Shown here: piece by piece, positions 33,495-43,242 of the stretch
Position numbering within the stretch: position 1 is the stretch's first letter
Layout: each line of letters begins with the position of its first letter
Source: Maridesulfovibrio sp.
Lineage (GTDB): Bacteria > Desulfobacterota > Desulfovibrionia > Desulfovibrionales > Desulfovibrionaceae
Assembly (NCBI RefSeq): GCF_963667685.1
Contig: NZ_OY763931.1
Span: 806,001-870,000, forward strand
DNA length: 64,000 bases
Direction: 5' to 3'
The notes under the pieces: model-generated
What the model saw: the letters and a program-made list of their open reading frames with translations, nothing else
Database searches by the model: none
What the model was told of the DNA's origin: nothing
Made by a program: the position numbers and the translations under genes

Positions 33495-34232
33495 CTATTT
33501 ATCTGCATAAACGATGAAGAACGAAGGATTGATACTCATGTCAAAGGCATAAGGATTCGCTCTAAAAGATTGATCGACATCCCATGAAGAAACGTCACTA
33601 AACCCCGCATAATGCAGCAGCTTTTGCACTTCTTGTTTCTTCACCCCTTCATATAAGGGTAATTCTTTCATCATACTGGCATAATGTAGAAAAAAGCGTA
33701 AAGATATCCGGCTTTTTGCTTGAAAGACACTCTTTAACAAATTTATCGGAATCTCATAAAATCTTTTCCAAGTCTGATTGCTCCAGAAACCATCTGAGAT
33801 AATAATTCTCCCCCCGGGTTTCAGAATTCTGTACCATTCTTTCAGTGCACGATCAGGATTTGGCAGTGTCCAGATAAGGTTTCGGGAAACAATCACATCA
33901 AACTGATTATCGGCAAAATCCAGATTCTCTGCGTCACCAGTACGAAAATCAATGTTAAGATCCATTTCTTTCGCAGTCTTTTGTGCGCTGGCTATCATTT
34001 GCGACGACAAATCTACGCCGGTAACATTAAAACCGGCTTCAGCTAGATAAAATGCAAGTTGTCCAGGCCCGGTCCCTACATCCAATGCATATTGATTCCG
34101 ACCGGACTTTGCCAAAGTTCTTATTGTCGAATCCCATGCTTTTTCAGTTTCCTGAGACTTCTCATTATCCAAAGCGTAACTGGAACTACGCCAGTTCCAA
34201 TACCTTTCTATCTTGTTTTTTAATTTATCCAT
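33495..34232 (-). CDS. SAM-dependent methyltransferase, class I
   Basis: 245 residues. Motif I is ALDVGTGPGQLAFYLAEAG, the acidic end of motif II is VTGVDLSS, and DAENLDFADNQFDVIVSRNLIWTL and RILKPGGRIIISDG complete a UbiE/type-11 fold. It is the first gene of the operon with the family-5 binding protein and ABC transporter, 88 bases before the binding-protein gene. The substrate is unknown. Because it heads a nickel/peptide transporter operon, it may modify a metal-binding small molecule; this is inference. Confidence 0.88.
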   Translation of the reverse strand: MDKLKNKIERYWNWRSSSYALDNEKSQETEKAWDSTIRTLAKSGRNQYALDVGTGPGQLAFYLAEAGFNVTGVDLSSQMIASAQKTAKEMDLNIDFRTGDAENLDFADNQFDVIVSRNLIWTLPNPDRALKEWYRILKPGGRIIISDGFWSNQTWKRFYEIPINLLKSVFQAKSRISLRFFLHYASMMKELPLYEGVKKQEVQKLLHYAGFSDVSSWDVDQSFRANPYAFDMSINPSFFIVYADK

Positions 34233-34516
34233 TTTAAATTATTCCTTAAAAGACATTTACTTTCATGCTTTACAAATATTAAATTGCTTTTTTGCTGCTA
34301 TTTGTAAAACAAAACTTTAAATAGTAACACTAAACAGGTACAAGAATACACCAAAAAGTTTGATTTCAAACTAAAAACAACTTTAGCTGCCAACAGTATT
34401 ACAAATTTACAATTAATATTACCAGACTTGTCTATTTTTCACAAGTATTTTAATCTCAATGGGTTCCGTATTAATTTGGCAGATAGCACTTCATCCAACC
34501 TAAGGAGCGACAGATA
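34233..34516. other. AT-rich gap between methyltransferase and PTS operons
   Basis: About 280 bases, very AT-rich, holding the promoter of the methyltransferase/ABC operon on the minus strand. No gene seen. Confidence 0.4.
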
Positions 34517-34549
34517 AAAAAAGGACTCACGGTTTTGACCGCAAGTCCT
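34517..34549 (-). terminator. Terminator of the fructose PTS operon
   Basis: On the minus strand AGGACTTGCGGT pairs with ACCGTGAGTCCT around TCAAA, followed by T6. It lies 40 bases after the fruA stop. Confidence 0.85.
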
Positions 34550-34590
34550 AGTAATTGTTCTTATTGAGACAGAGCTAAGAGGTTTGACAG

Positions 34591-36321
34591 TCAGCTTTCC
34601 TGCGTAATCGGTTTTTTAGCCACAAATAGAGCTCCGGCAGTGATTATTGTTCCTACGATGATAGCCACGGTGTATGGAATCAGTCCGGTTACAGCATTTG
34701 GAATTGGCAGAACAAAAATCCCGCCATGAGGAACCATCAAAGTGCACTTCATAGTCATGGAGATGGCTCCGGTAACTGCAGAACCGAGCATAATACACGG
34801 AATTACGCGAAACGGATCTCGGGCGGCAAAAGGAATCGCACCTTCAGTAATGAAAGATATACCAAGGACGAATGCGGCCTTACTTGCTTCATGCTCGTCT
34901 TCGGTAAAACGATTTTTAAAAAGACTTGCAGCCAATGCCAACCCAAGCGGCGGAGTCATACCCGCAGCCATTACCGCGGCCATGGGACCGTAAATTTTCG
35001 CGGAAAGCAAACCTACACCAAATGTGTATGCGGCTTTATTTACCGGCCCCCCCATATCAAAAGCCATCATTGCACCAAGAACAAGACCTAAAGCCAGTGC
35101 ACTTGTACCCTGCATAGTCTGCAACCATTCAGACAAAGAGGTAAGGGCAATCTTAACCGGCGGGCCAATCACATAAATCATAAGCAAACCAACTACCAGA
35201 GTAGATAAAAACGGCAGGATCAATACCGGCTTGAGTCCCTGTAAATTCTGGGGGAGTTTGATCTTGTCATTGAGGAACTTAGTGAGGTACCCGGCAATGA
35301 ATCCGGCAACAATCCCGCCGAGGAATCCTGCACCTACATTTGTTGCAAGCAGACCACCGACAATACCGGGAGTAATACCGGGACGCTGAGCAATGGAATA
35401 CGCAATAAATGCTCCGAGAACAGGTACAAACAGGGAAAATGCCCCGGCCCCACCTATCTGCATAAGCGCCCATCCGAGAGTGCCTTCTTTATCTCCGGCA
35501 TAAATACCGCCAAAGGCGAAAGCCAAGGCAATAAGCAAACCACCGGCAACAACAACTGGAAGCATATAGGAAACACCCGTCATAAGATGGCGGTACGGTC
35601 CGGTTCTGGCTGCTGAACGCTCCTTCTTAAGTTCATCAACCTGTCCTGCTAGATCCTTATGGACACTAGGAACCGCTGCCAACGCAGACTTGATAACCTG
35701 TTCTCCGTCCCTCAGGGCATCCTTCGTTCCAGTCTCATAAAGCGATTTGCCGGCAAAGCGTTTAATATCAACGAAAGCATCTGCCGCAATTACAACAGCA
35801 TCAGCACGGGCTATATCCTCTTCCGTAAGGACATTCTTGGCGCCGACTGAACCCTGGGTTTCAATTTTAACTTCATACCCCAGACTCTCTGCCGCTTTGC
35901 GTAATGCTTCCGCAGCCATAAATGTATGTGCTATTCCTGTCGGGCAGGAGGTGACCCCAACTATATACTTGCGCCCACCATCTGTCCCGGAAGAGGCCAT
36001 TGGTGAACTGAAATCTTCAGCTTCCTTCAACGCAGTGCTGATAACTTCCTTTGTCTTGCGAATAGCATCGCTTGTAGAGACAGCATGCATGTATTTATTT
36101 TGAAACCTGAAAGGGTCCACATGAATATCAGCGGCAATGATGACGACATCTGCTTCGTCAATGGCCTGTCGGCTAAGTACATCTTTTGCACCTTCCGCCC
36201 CTTGGGTTTCAACTTCCACACTATGTCCCATACTGAGACCGACTTTCTTCAGGGCTTCGGCAGCCATAATGGTATGTGCCACGCCAGTAGGACACGCTGT
36301 TACAGCAACGATCTTTGACAT
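34591..36321 (-). CDS. fruA: Fructose PTS permease, EIIB'BC
   Basis: 576 residues. Two EIIB-fructose domains in tandem each show the CPTGxAHT loop: B' with Cys10 (1-100) and B with Cys126 (117-220). The EIIC membrane domain (about 240-570, eight or more helices) starts [17 protein letters not shown]. It phosphorylates fructose at C1 during import. It is the last gene of fruB-fruK-fruA. Confidence 0.95.
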   Translation of the reverse strand: MSKIVAVTACPTGVAHTIMAAEALKKVGLSMGHSVEVETQGAEGAKDVLSRQAIDEADVVIIAADIHVDPFRFQNKYMHAVSTSDAIRKTKEVISTALKEAEDFSSPMASSGTDGGRKYIVGVTSCPTGIAHTFMAAEALRKAAESLGYEVKIETQGSVGAKNVLTEEDIARADAVVIAADAFVDIKRFAGKSLYETGTKDALRDGEQVIKSALAAVPSVHKDLAGQVDELKKERSAARTGPYRHLMTGVSYMLPVVVAGGLLIALAFAFGGIYAGDKEGTLGWALMQIGGAGAFSLFVPVLGAFIAYSIAQRPGITPGIVGGLLATNVGAGFLGGIVAGFIAGYLTKFLNDKIKLPQNLQGLKPVLILPFLSTLVVGLLMIYVIGPPVKIALTSLSEWLQTMQGTSALALGLVLGAMMAFDMGGPVNKAAYTFGVGLLSAKIYGPMAAVMAAGMTPPLGLALAASLFKNRFTEDEHEASKAAFVLGISFITEGAIPFAARDPFRVIPCIMLGSAVTGAISMTMKCTLMVPHGGIFVLPIPNAVTGLIPYTVAIIVGTIITAGALFVAKKPITQES

Positions 36322-36333
36322 AAAAGTTCTCCC

Positions 36334-37284
36334 TTACAAGCTTATCGCTTCAAAAATTACCTGTTCTTCTAGATCCTTAGCAACATCAAGCCTTTCTAGA
36401 CTGGGCCCAGCCTGTGCCACAGTAGCGGCAGACAGGGAAGTTGCAAGACGCACTCGCTCCTTTAACGAAAGCCCGAGCGCAACTCCCGCAACAAGACCGC
36501 CTATCATGGCATCTCCGGCTCCAACAGTGCTGACCGGCTCTATCTTTGGCGGTTTCGCTAAAAGCTCCTCTTCTCCATCTGTGAACAAGGCTCCCCGCGC
36601 TCCCAGAGAAACAGCCACATTAGCGATACCGGACCTGTTCATATTTCGCATCTCATCAAGAATGTCCCTGTGATCCTCAAGCGGACGGTCAACCAACTCC
36701 GACAATTCATCATCATTGGGCTTGACCAGCCATGGAACAGCCTTGATAGCACTGACAAGAGCCGGGCCGCTGGTATCAACAACCGCTTTTGCCCCCTTGT
36801 TCTTGATAACTGCAACCAACCGCCCTACCACATCCGGAGATACACCGGATGGAAGACTGCCAGCGACCACAACTATCGACGCATACTCGGCCAACTGCTC
36901 TACCTTATTTATCAACTCCTCAACTTGATCCCCATCCGGAGAAAGACCGGGGAAATTGATATCCGTTGTTAATTCCGTACCCGGATCAAGAACTTTAATT
37001 CCGATACGCGTTTCACCGGTTACCCGGACAAATTCATCAACAAGTTCTTTCTCCGTAAATAATTTTTCAAAAATACCGGCATTTTCCAGCCCGAGAAACC
37101 CTGTTACAATTACCGGCAGATCAAATTTGCGTAGCAGAACGGCTATATTCACTCCCTTACCTGCGGCATCGGTTTGATACTGCGTGACCCTGTTCACCTT
37201 TCCAGCGGTAAAATCCGGCACCATACAAGCCAGATCAATAGCCGGGTTCATAGTCACAGTAACTATATGCTTTTTTACAGACAT
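36334..37284 (-). CDS. fruK: 1-phosphofructokinase
   Basis: 316 residues of the PfkB family. It has the early TMNPAID motif, the sugar-binding AAGKGVNIA, and the C-terminal VSTVGAGDAMIGG with the catalytic Asp. It turns fructose 1-phosphate into fructose 1,6-bisphosphate. ATG 37284 is preferred because GTGGAG, an alternative upstream GTG start, is its ribosome binding site. It lies between fruB and fruA. Confidence 0.95.
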   Translation of the reverse strand: MSVKKHIVTVTMNPAIDLACMVPDFTAGKVNRVTQYQTDAAGKGVNIAVLLRKFDLPVIVTGFLGLENAGIFEKLFTEKELVDEFVRVTGETRIGIKVLDPGTELTTDINFPGLSPDGDQVEELINKVEQLAEYASIVVVAGSLPSGVSPDVVGRLVAVIKNKGAKAVVDTSGPALVSAIKAVPWLVKPNDDELSELVDRPLEDHRDILDEMRNMNRSGIANVAVSLGARGALFTDGEEELLAKPPKIEPVSTVGAGDAMIGGLVAGVALGLSLKERVRLATSLSAATVAQAGPSLERLDVAKDLEEQVIFEAISL

Positions 37285-37297
37285 GCGTTTCTCCACA

Positions 37298-39769
37298 TTA
37301 AGGCAGATCTAAGGCCCGCACTTCCTTACTATTGCGGCAGGCTAATGCTTTCCGCGCAAGTTCACGTGCCGACTCTATGCTTATTGAACGCAAATATGCC
37401 TTAACCGCTGCAATGCTGGGAACAACCATGCTGAGTTCTTTGACCCCCAGTCCGGCAAGAATAGCAGCTCCTAAAGGTTCCCCGGCTAGTCCACCGCAAA
37501 CGCCGGTCCATATTCCAGCAGCATCAGAAGCCTTGACCACCAGTTCTATTAGACGCAGCACCCCCGGATGCAGGCTGTCTGCCTTAGAGGCAAGCGTCGG
37601 GTGGACTCGGTCAATTGCCATTGTATACTGTGTCAGGTCATTGGTTCCTATAGAGAAAAAATCCACTTCTTTTGCAAATTCAGCTGACATAACGGCTACT
37701 GAAGGAACCTCAACCATGATTCCGATTTCAACGGGGTCGGCACCGACTTCAAGACGGGCCTTCTCCGCAAGACGTTTGGCCGCATCAAGGTCTTCAAGGG
37801 TTGAAACCATAGGAAACATGATTCTCACCGGTCCAAAATTGGATGCGCGATATATAGCACGCAATTGAGCCAGAAACATTTCAGGTCTGTTCAGGCAAAG
37901 ACGGATTCCGCGTTCACCGAGAAACGGATTGTCTTCCGGCGGAAGATCAAGGTATGAAACAGCTTTGTCGCCGCCGATATCAAGTGTTCTGATAATGATT
38001 GGCAAACCGTTAAGGGCTTCAACCATGGCCTTATAACTCAGGTACTGTTCTTCCTCGCCCGGCGGAGTATCCCGTTCCAGAAACAAGAATTCCGTCCGCA
38101 TGAGCCCAACGCCCTCTCCGCCTGCGTTAATGGCGTTTTCCGCTTCACTGACCTTGCCGATGTTGGCAACGACCTCAATTCGCTCACCGTCAGTTGTTAA
38201 AGCTGGTTCAAATCTGGTCCGATATTCTTCATTGCGTAATTCTTCCAGCTGTAGCTTGGTCTCATTGGCGGTCTTAATGTCGGCTTCGCAGGGTTCAAGG
38301 TAAAGATTGCCTGAATCTCCATCCAGAATTGCAAACGTGCCATTAGCGATATCAAGCACACTGGGGCCCGCGCCCACAATAGCCGGAATACCAAGGGACC
38401 GAGCAATAATAGCGGAATGAGATGTAGGCCCGCCGCTAGCTGTGCAAAAGCCAAGTATGAATGCAGGGTCCAGTTGTGCGGTATCCGATGGAGTTAAATC
38501 TTCAGCGATAAGTATCACCGGTGATTCCGGTGTAAATGGTTCATCCTGAACAACTCCTGCCAAATGTTTTAGAACACGCCTCCCGATATCACGCAGATCC
38601 ATAGCCCTTGCTGCCAGCAGTTCATCACCGTGCTGTTCCATGGCATGGACACGGTCATCAATAACCTGCCGCCATGCGTAACCTGCGCTCTTTCCTTTAC
38701 GAATAAGATCATGGGTTTCGGCAAGCATTTCAGGATCATCCAAAAAAGCCTCATGGGCCTTGAAAATTGCTGCACGCGGTTCACCTGACTTGGCCCTTAC
38801 TTCTTCATAAAGGAGGCGCAGATTTTGGCGGGCAGCACTGATTGCATGATTCAATTCGTCTGATTCATGCTCTGGATCTTTACCCAAGGCTTCCACCACA
38901 ATCCGCCGCTGAGTCAACTGATGCACAGGACCAGTGGCAAGTCCGGGGGAAGCAGTACATCCGGGAATGGTTTTCTTTACATCTTCAGGAACCCAGCCAT
39001 GCGCGACTTGAGTGATACTTTCTTCTTCCGCCTCTTCACCAAGCCCGGCGTCCACGGCATCTTTCAAAGCAGCAAGAGCAATTCCCGATTCCACACCCTT
39101 AGCGTGTATACGAATCGTTTTCCCGCCGGAGACACCTAGTTTAAGCAATGAGGCAAGACTCTTACCATTGCCTGACCGTCCACCGAACTCCACCTGAATC
39201 TCTGCATCGAACCGCTTGGCGATATCTACAAAAAAAGTTGCAGGACGGGCATGAAGTCCATGTTCCCCCATAATTGTAACATCAATTGATGAATCAAAAT
39301 CAGAAACGTCCAGAGTTGGAGCCGGCCGGGATTCCGTTTTGCATTCCCCACTTAAAACTCCCACGATGTCTGCCGCATCATTAGTCACTGACAGACGGGC
39401 GACAGTCTCTTTATCGTCCAGCACGTGTGTCAGGTTGGTCAGAATTTCAATATGCTCATCAGATTTGGCTGCAATCCCGATTACCAGATTTACTATTTCA
39501 CCGGGATTCCAGGCCACTCCTTCCGGAATCTGCAAAACAGCGATACCTGTCTTTATAATTTTATCCCGGTTTTCAGGCAGACCATGCGGAATAGAGATGC
39601 CGTTTCCAAGAAAAGTATTCGCAACTCCTTCCCTTCTTTTCATGCTCTCAATATACTCAGGATCAATATAACCCTGCCGCACCAGAATTTTGCCGACTTT
39701 TTCAATTGCTTCAGTCTTTCCTGAAGCAGTTGCCCCCAACTCAATGCTTGTCTGGTCAAAACTGATCAT
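37298..39769 (-). CDS. fruB: PTS multiphosphoryl transfer protein, EIIA-HPr-EI fusion
   Basis: 823 residues with three PTS modules. EIIA-fructose is at about 1-145 with His62 in SIPHGLPEN. HPr is at about 160-250 with His173 in GEHGLHARPATF and a regulatory-site-like Ser204. Enzyme I is at about 268-820 with His451 in GGPTSHSAIIARS. The protein carries phosphate from PEP to FruA on one chain, so the fructose pathway has its own EI and HPr. First gene of the operon, with an 18-base palindromic operator upstream. Confidence 0.96.
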   Translation of the reverse strand: MISFDQTSIELGATASGKTEAIEKVGKILVRQGYIDPEYIESMKRREGVANTFLGNGISIPHGLPENRDKIIKTGIAVLQIPEGVAWNPGEIVNLVIGIAAKSDEHIEILTNLTHVLDDKETVARLSVTNDAADIVGVLSGECKTESRPAPTLDVSDFDSSIDVTIMGEHGLHARPATFFVDIAKRFDAEIQVEFGGRSGNGKSLASLLKLGVSGGKTIRIHAKGVESGIALAALKDAVDAGLGEEAEEESITQVAHGWVPEDVKKTIPGCTASPGLATGPVHQLTQRRIVVEALGKDPEHESDELNHAISAARQNLRLLYEEVRAKSGEPRAAIFKAHEAFLDDPEMLAETHDLIRKGKSAGYAWRQVIDDRVHAMEQHGDELLAARAMDLRDIGRRVLKHLAGVVQDEPFTPESPVILIAEDLTPSDTAQLDPAFILGFCTASGGPTSHSAIIARSLGIPAIVGAGPSVLDIANGTFAILDGDSGNLYLEPCEADIKTANETKLQLEELRNEEYRTRFEPALTTDGERIEVVANIGKVSEAENAINAGGEGVGLMRTEFLFLERDTPPGEEEQYLSYKAMVEALNGLPIIIRTLDIGGDKAVSYLDLPPEDNPFLGERGIRLCLNRPEMFLAQLRAIYRASNFGPVRIMFPMVSTLEDLDAAKRLAEKARLEVGADPVEIGIMVEVPSVAVMSAEFAKEVDFFSIGTNDLTQYTMAIDRVHPTLASKADSLHPGVLRLIELVVKASDAAGIWTGVCGGLAGEPLGAAILAGLGVKELSMVVPSIAAVKAYLRSISIESARELARKALACRNSKEVRALDLP

Positions 39770-39806
39770 GCCTGCCTCCTGTTCCGGTTCAGGTCTTTGA
39801 AATTTT

Positions 39807-39824
39807 ATTGTAATCGATTACAAT
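39807..39824. promoter_or_regulatory. LacI-type operator before fruB
   Basis: The perfect palindrome ATTGTAATCGATTACAAT lies 37 bases before the fruB ATG. Its central CG and symmetric arms are typical of LacI-family sites. An almost identical copy precedes the divergent regulator gene. Confidence 0.85.
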
Positions 39825-40010
39825 ATACAAAAAAGAAATTGATCTTTTCCTTCGTATACTACCGAGTATAGAATTTGGCTTTTATTATACATACAATTTT
39901 AATCTTGTAAACAAGGCTGATTTTGTAGCATCCAAGCTTAAAAAGTATTTCTTAATAACCAATTAGAAGCAAAATACCGCCATGTTGATCCAAAATAAGT
40001 TGTAAAAAAA

Positions 40011-40028
40011 ATTGTAATCGATTACATT
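40011..40028. promoter_or_regulatory. LacI-type operator before the regulator gene
   Basis: ATTGTAATCGATTACATT matches the fruB operator at 17 of 18 positions and lies 24 bases before the regulator's ATG, which suggests autoregulation. Confidence 0.85.
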
Positions 40029-40052
40029 ATTACTAACAGCATGAGGTAAGAT

Positions 40053-41048
40053 ATGAGAATTAAAGATATTGCTGAAGCCGCAGGGGTTTCTACCGCTACT
40101 GTTTCACGTGTTTTGGGCGGCAAACCGAATGTCCGGGAGGAAGTCCGGGAAAAAGTGCTGAAAGTAGTCGCCAGGACCAATTACAGACCCGATAAGGCAG
40201 CCCAAAGGCTGCGCTCAAAAAAATCAACCTACATAGGACTCATTGTAGCTGATATTCAAAGTCCTTTTTTTGCATCAGTGGCAAGGGCTGTAGAAGATGT
40301 AGCCCAAAAAAACGATTACAGTGTTATCTTTTGCAATACTGATGAGAATCACGAAAAAGAGCGCATGTACCTTGAAATGATGCAGAGTGAGAACGCTGCC
40401 GGGATCATATTGGCTCCTACCCTGCGGCTTTCCGATAATTTTGAACTGACCAGATATTATACCTCGCCCATTGTCGTTATAGACCGGCAGGTTAACGGAT
40501 ATGCTGCTGACATGGTCCTGATAGACAACCATCAGGCTGCCTTAGAATTAACCAGACATGTGCTGGCGCATGGTTACAAACGCATTGCCGCCCTTTTCGG
40601 TGACAATAGCGCCACGGGACAGCAGCGCAAAGCAGGTTTCAATCAAGCGATACAAGAATCAGGGCTTGCCAAAGAAGATGTGATAACCAAGACCCTGCCG
40701 GCCACAGATCAAGCCGCCCATGAAGCTATTACCGAATTGCTGAATCATGCAACTCCTCCCGAAGCCATCATTACCAGCAATGGTAGACTTGGAGCTGGAG
40801 CATTCAAAGCTATAAGAGATAAAGAACTCCCCATTCCAGAGTCCGTGGCTTTTGCAAGCTTTGACGAGTCAATCTGGACTTCCATGACCCGCCCCGCCAT
40901 CACCGTCGTTGAACAGCCGACTTACGCCATTGGCCAGACTGCCTGTGAGTTGCTTCTTAAACGTATTGATGACCCCAAACGTCCGTCAAGAAAAGTTGTT
41001 CTTGAAAGCAGACTGATCGTGAGACAATCCTGTGGTGGGGAAATATAA
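40053..41048 (+). CDS. LacI-family repressor of the fructose operon
   Basis: 331 residues. The N-terminal helix-turn-helix and hinge RIKDIAEAAGVSTATVSRVLGGKPNVREEV is canonical, followed by a periplasmic-binding-protein-like sensor domain (60-331). It is divergent from fruB, and both promoters carry the same palindrome, so it probably represses the fru genes and itself. By analogy with FruR/Cra the effector would be a fructose phosphate; that is inference. Confidence 0.92.
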   Translation: MRIKDIAEAAGVSTATVSRVLGGKPNVREEVREKVLKVVARTNYRPDKAAQRLRSKKSTYIGLIVADIQSPFFASVARAVEDVAQKNDYSVIFCNTDENHEKERMYLEMMQSENAAGIILAPTLRLSDNFELTRYYTSPIVVIDRQVNGYAADMVLIDNHQAALELTRHVLAHGYKRIAALFGDNSATGQQRKAGFNQAIQESGLAKEDVITKTLPATDQAAHEAITELLNHATPPEAIITSNGRLGAGAFKAIRDKELPIPESVAFASFDESIWTSMTRPAITVVEQPTYAIGQTACELLLKRIDDPKRPSRKVVLESRLIVRQSCGGEI

Positions 41049-41135
41049 AACAACGTAAACTCCCTCGCAGATTACATCGTCTTCATAATTTATTCTGTTC
41101 CACGGTGTTCCCCGTCAATTTCATAGAGACAAAAA

Positions 41136-41178
41136 AGCCCCTGCTATTCAACAGAATAACAAGGGCTCTTCGTTTTTT
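41136..41178. terminator. Terminator between the regulator and the alcohol dehydrogenase
   Basis: AGCCC-TATTC and GAATA-AGGGCT form an interrupted stem. T-rich stretches follow on both strands (T6 on each), so it can serve both convergent genes. Confidence 0.75.
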
Positions 41179-41277
41179 ATGTTTGCTCTAGTAAGCCTAG
41201 AACTATTATTACACATTACTATCTGGTAATCTGGACAACTACTAAGACAGCCAGTCCATCCGGACTGAGGTGTATAA

Positions 41278-42459
41278 TTACATGGCAGCCTTATAGATGG
41301 CTTCGACAGCTGCGTCAGTCATGATTCTGGGGTTGGTAAGACCACAGGCATCTTTCTGAGCGTTGGCGGTCATTGTCGGGATATCTTTTTCATCTACGTT
41401 CTTACCGTATTTCTTACCAAGTTCCTTCAGACCTGCCGGGATACCTACATCAGCAGACAGCTGGCGGATTGCATCAAGGGCAGCATCAGCAGCATCACGC
41501 TTAGACATGCCTTCAGTATTTACGCCGAGCCATTCTGCCATAATAGCAAAACGTTCCACGTGAGCAATCAGGTTATGCTGTTCAACGTGAGGCAGCAGAA
41601 TAGCATTGCATTCGCCGTGAGGAAGATCATAGAAACCACCAAGCTGGTGGGCCATAGCGTGTACATGACCGAGGGAGGCGTTGTTGAATGCCATACCACC
41701 GAGATACTGAGCGTAGCACATGCCTTCACGGGCTTCGATGTCCTGACCGTTGGCAACTGCACGGCGCAGGAACTTGTTAATCAAGCGGATTGATTTTTCA
41801 GCACAAGCGTCAGTTATGGGGGTTGCGATGGTGGAAACCCATGCTTCAACAGAGTGAGTCAGTGCATCCATACCGGTTGCAGCGGTCAGTGCCGGAGGCA
41901 TGCCCATCATCAGCAGGGGATCGTCAAGTGCGATACCGGGAGTAACGCGCCAGTCAACGATAGCCATTTTAACTTTACGGGAAGTATCAGTGATGATGCA
42001 GAAACGAGTCATTTCAGAAGCGGTTCCTGCTGTGGTGTTGACTGCAACATAAGGAGGCATGGCTTTAGTGGATTTATCCACACCTTCGAAATCATGAATT
42101 TTACCACCGTTGGAGACAACAAGGCCAACGCCTTTACCGCAGTCGTGAGAGCTACCACCGCCGAGAGTGATCAGAGAGTCACAACCGTTATCCTGATAAG
42201 CTTTAACACCTTCTGCTACGTTTTTGTCGGTAGGGTTAGGAATGGTATCATCATAAACTACGCAGTCCATGCCCGCAGCCTTAAGAATGTCAACGATCTG
42301 CTGGGTAATTCCAACACCGGTAATTCCCTTGTCAGTTACGAGCAGGGGTTTTTTGCCACCAAGAGCTTTGATACGGGCAGGAATTTCTTTGTGAGCACCA
42401 ATACCAATAAGAGTAACACTAGGAATGAAAAAACCGTTTACTTGTTCACGTACAGCCAT
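41278..42459 (-). CDS. Iron-containing alcohol dehydrogenase
   Basis: 393 residues of the type III (Fe-ADH) family. It has the nucleotide-binding ITLGGGSSHDCGKG, the TTAGTASEMTRF motif, and metal-ligand regions around MDALTHSVEAW and GHVHAMAHQLGGFYDLPHGECNA. It oxidises primary alcohols such as ethanol with NAD+, and Desulfovibrio enzymes of this type are abundant. Single gene. The ribosome binding site AAGGA is ten bases upstream. Confidence 0.94.
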   Translation of the reverse strand: MAVREQVNGFFIPSVTLIGIGAHKEIPARIKALGGKKPLLVTDKGITGVGITQQIVDILKAAGMDCVVYDDTIPNPTDKNVAEGVKAYQDNGCDSLITLGGGSSHDCGKGVGLVVSNGGKIHDFEGVDKSTKAMPPYVAVNTTAGTASEMTRFCIITDTSRKVKMAIVDWRVTPGIALDDPLLMMGMPPALTAATGMDALTHSVEAWVSTIATPITDACAEKSIRLINKFLRRAVANGQDIEAREGMCYAQYLGGMAFNNASLGHVHAMAHQLGGFYDLPHGECNAILLPHVEQHNLIAHVERFAIMAEWLGVNTEGMSKRDAADAALDAIRQLSADVGIPAGLKELGKKYGKNVDEKDIPTMTANAQKDACGLTNPRIMTDAAVEAIYKAAM

Positions 42460-43000
42460 TTTGAGACCATCCTTGTAGCTTAATAGGTTTTTGAAAATTG
42501 ACCCTAGTCGTTTGACTTCTTAACGCTTTCACACTGACAACAAGAGCCAGAATAAAAGCAGCTGAGAATGCTATAAACACAACAGGAAGACAGAGTATCA
42601 AGATCTCTATCCTACATAGACTAATTATGGTAATATAAATCAGCCATATACTCCTGCGTGCCTGAAGCAAATTATACTACTGAGCATGTATATACCCTAA
42701 AAAAGTCAATGTAGAAATATTTTTTATTACTTTTACCATGTTTTTTTAATCACAAAGTTTTTATATTATTAACTACAAAAGATTAATGGAAATAATATAT
42801 GAATTTAAAAAACCAGAAATCAATCTATTATATATTTACTTTCTCAGAGATATTTATGTATAAGCACTCTTTTTTTTAAAAAAACAAGACAAATGAAATG
42901 ATAAATGCTAGTTTTATTCAACTGGTCAGCTTAGGATGTGACCTCTAAGCTCTGTTTAGTGTATTGAAACATTCTTTTATTCAAAATGGAGGTTGTTTTA
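42460..43000. other. 541-base gap between two divergent genes
   Basis: AT-rich, particularly from 42680 on. It must contain promoters for the alcohol dehydrogenase and for the small gene at 43001. A short hydrophobic frame overlaps the dehydrogenase start but has no support. No repeat seen. Confidence 0.4.
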
Positions 43001-43234
43001 ATGGGTGTTCCTCCGAGTTCAAATTCCAGGTGGAAAGAAATCGTAACAGGCAAGAAAACTTATACTTTGAAGTTTCTCGCTGCAAAAATTTTACTAGGAC
43101 GCCTTATCCGCAATGTTAATTCGGATAGCTCCCCGGAGAATGTGGCAAAGGCCGTTGCTGAGCTTCATGCTATTTATACTAAGAATGCAGACAATGCTTC
43201 GGCAAAGGAAGATCTGCAAACCATGTTCGGATAG
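43001..43234 (+). CDS. Small conserved-looking protein, partner of the next gene
   Basis: 77 residues, not recognised. ATG 43001 has TGGAGG as ribosome binding site; a longer reading from 42986 would include it. The protein is helical, with VTGKKTYTLKFLAAKILLGRLIRNV followed by a Ser/Glu/Ala-rich helix. No membrane segment. It is eight bases from the following gene, so the two form an operon. Confidence 0.65.
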   Translation: MGVPPSSNSRWKEIVTGKKTYTLKFLAAKILLGRLIRNVNSDSSPENVAKAVAELHAIYTKNADNASAKEDLQTMFG

Positions 43235-43242
43235 GAGGGGAT

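Noticed and set aside
42446-42670. Hydrophobic 74-residue frame overlapping the alcohol dehydrogenase start
   Set aside because: It begins with TTG lacking a ribosome binding site and overlaps a certain gene; probably chance in AT-rich DNA.
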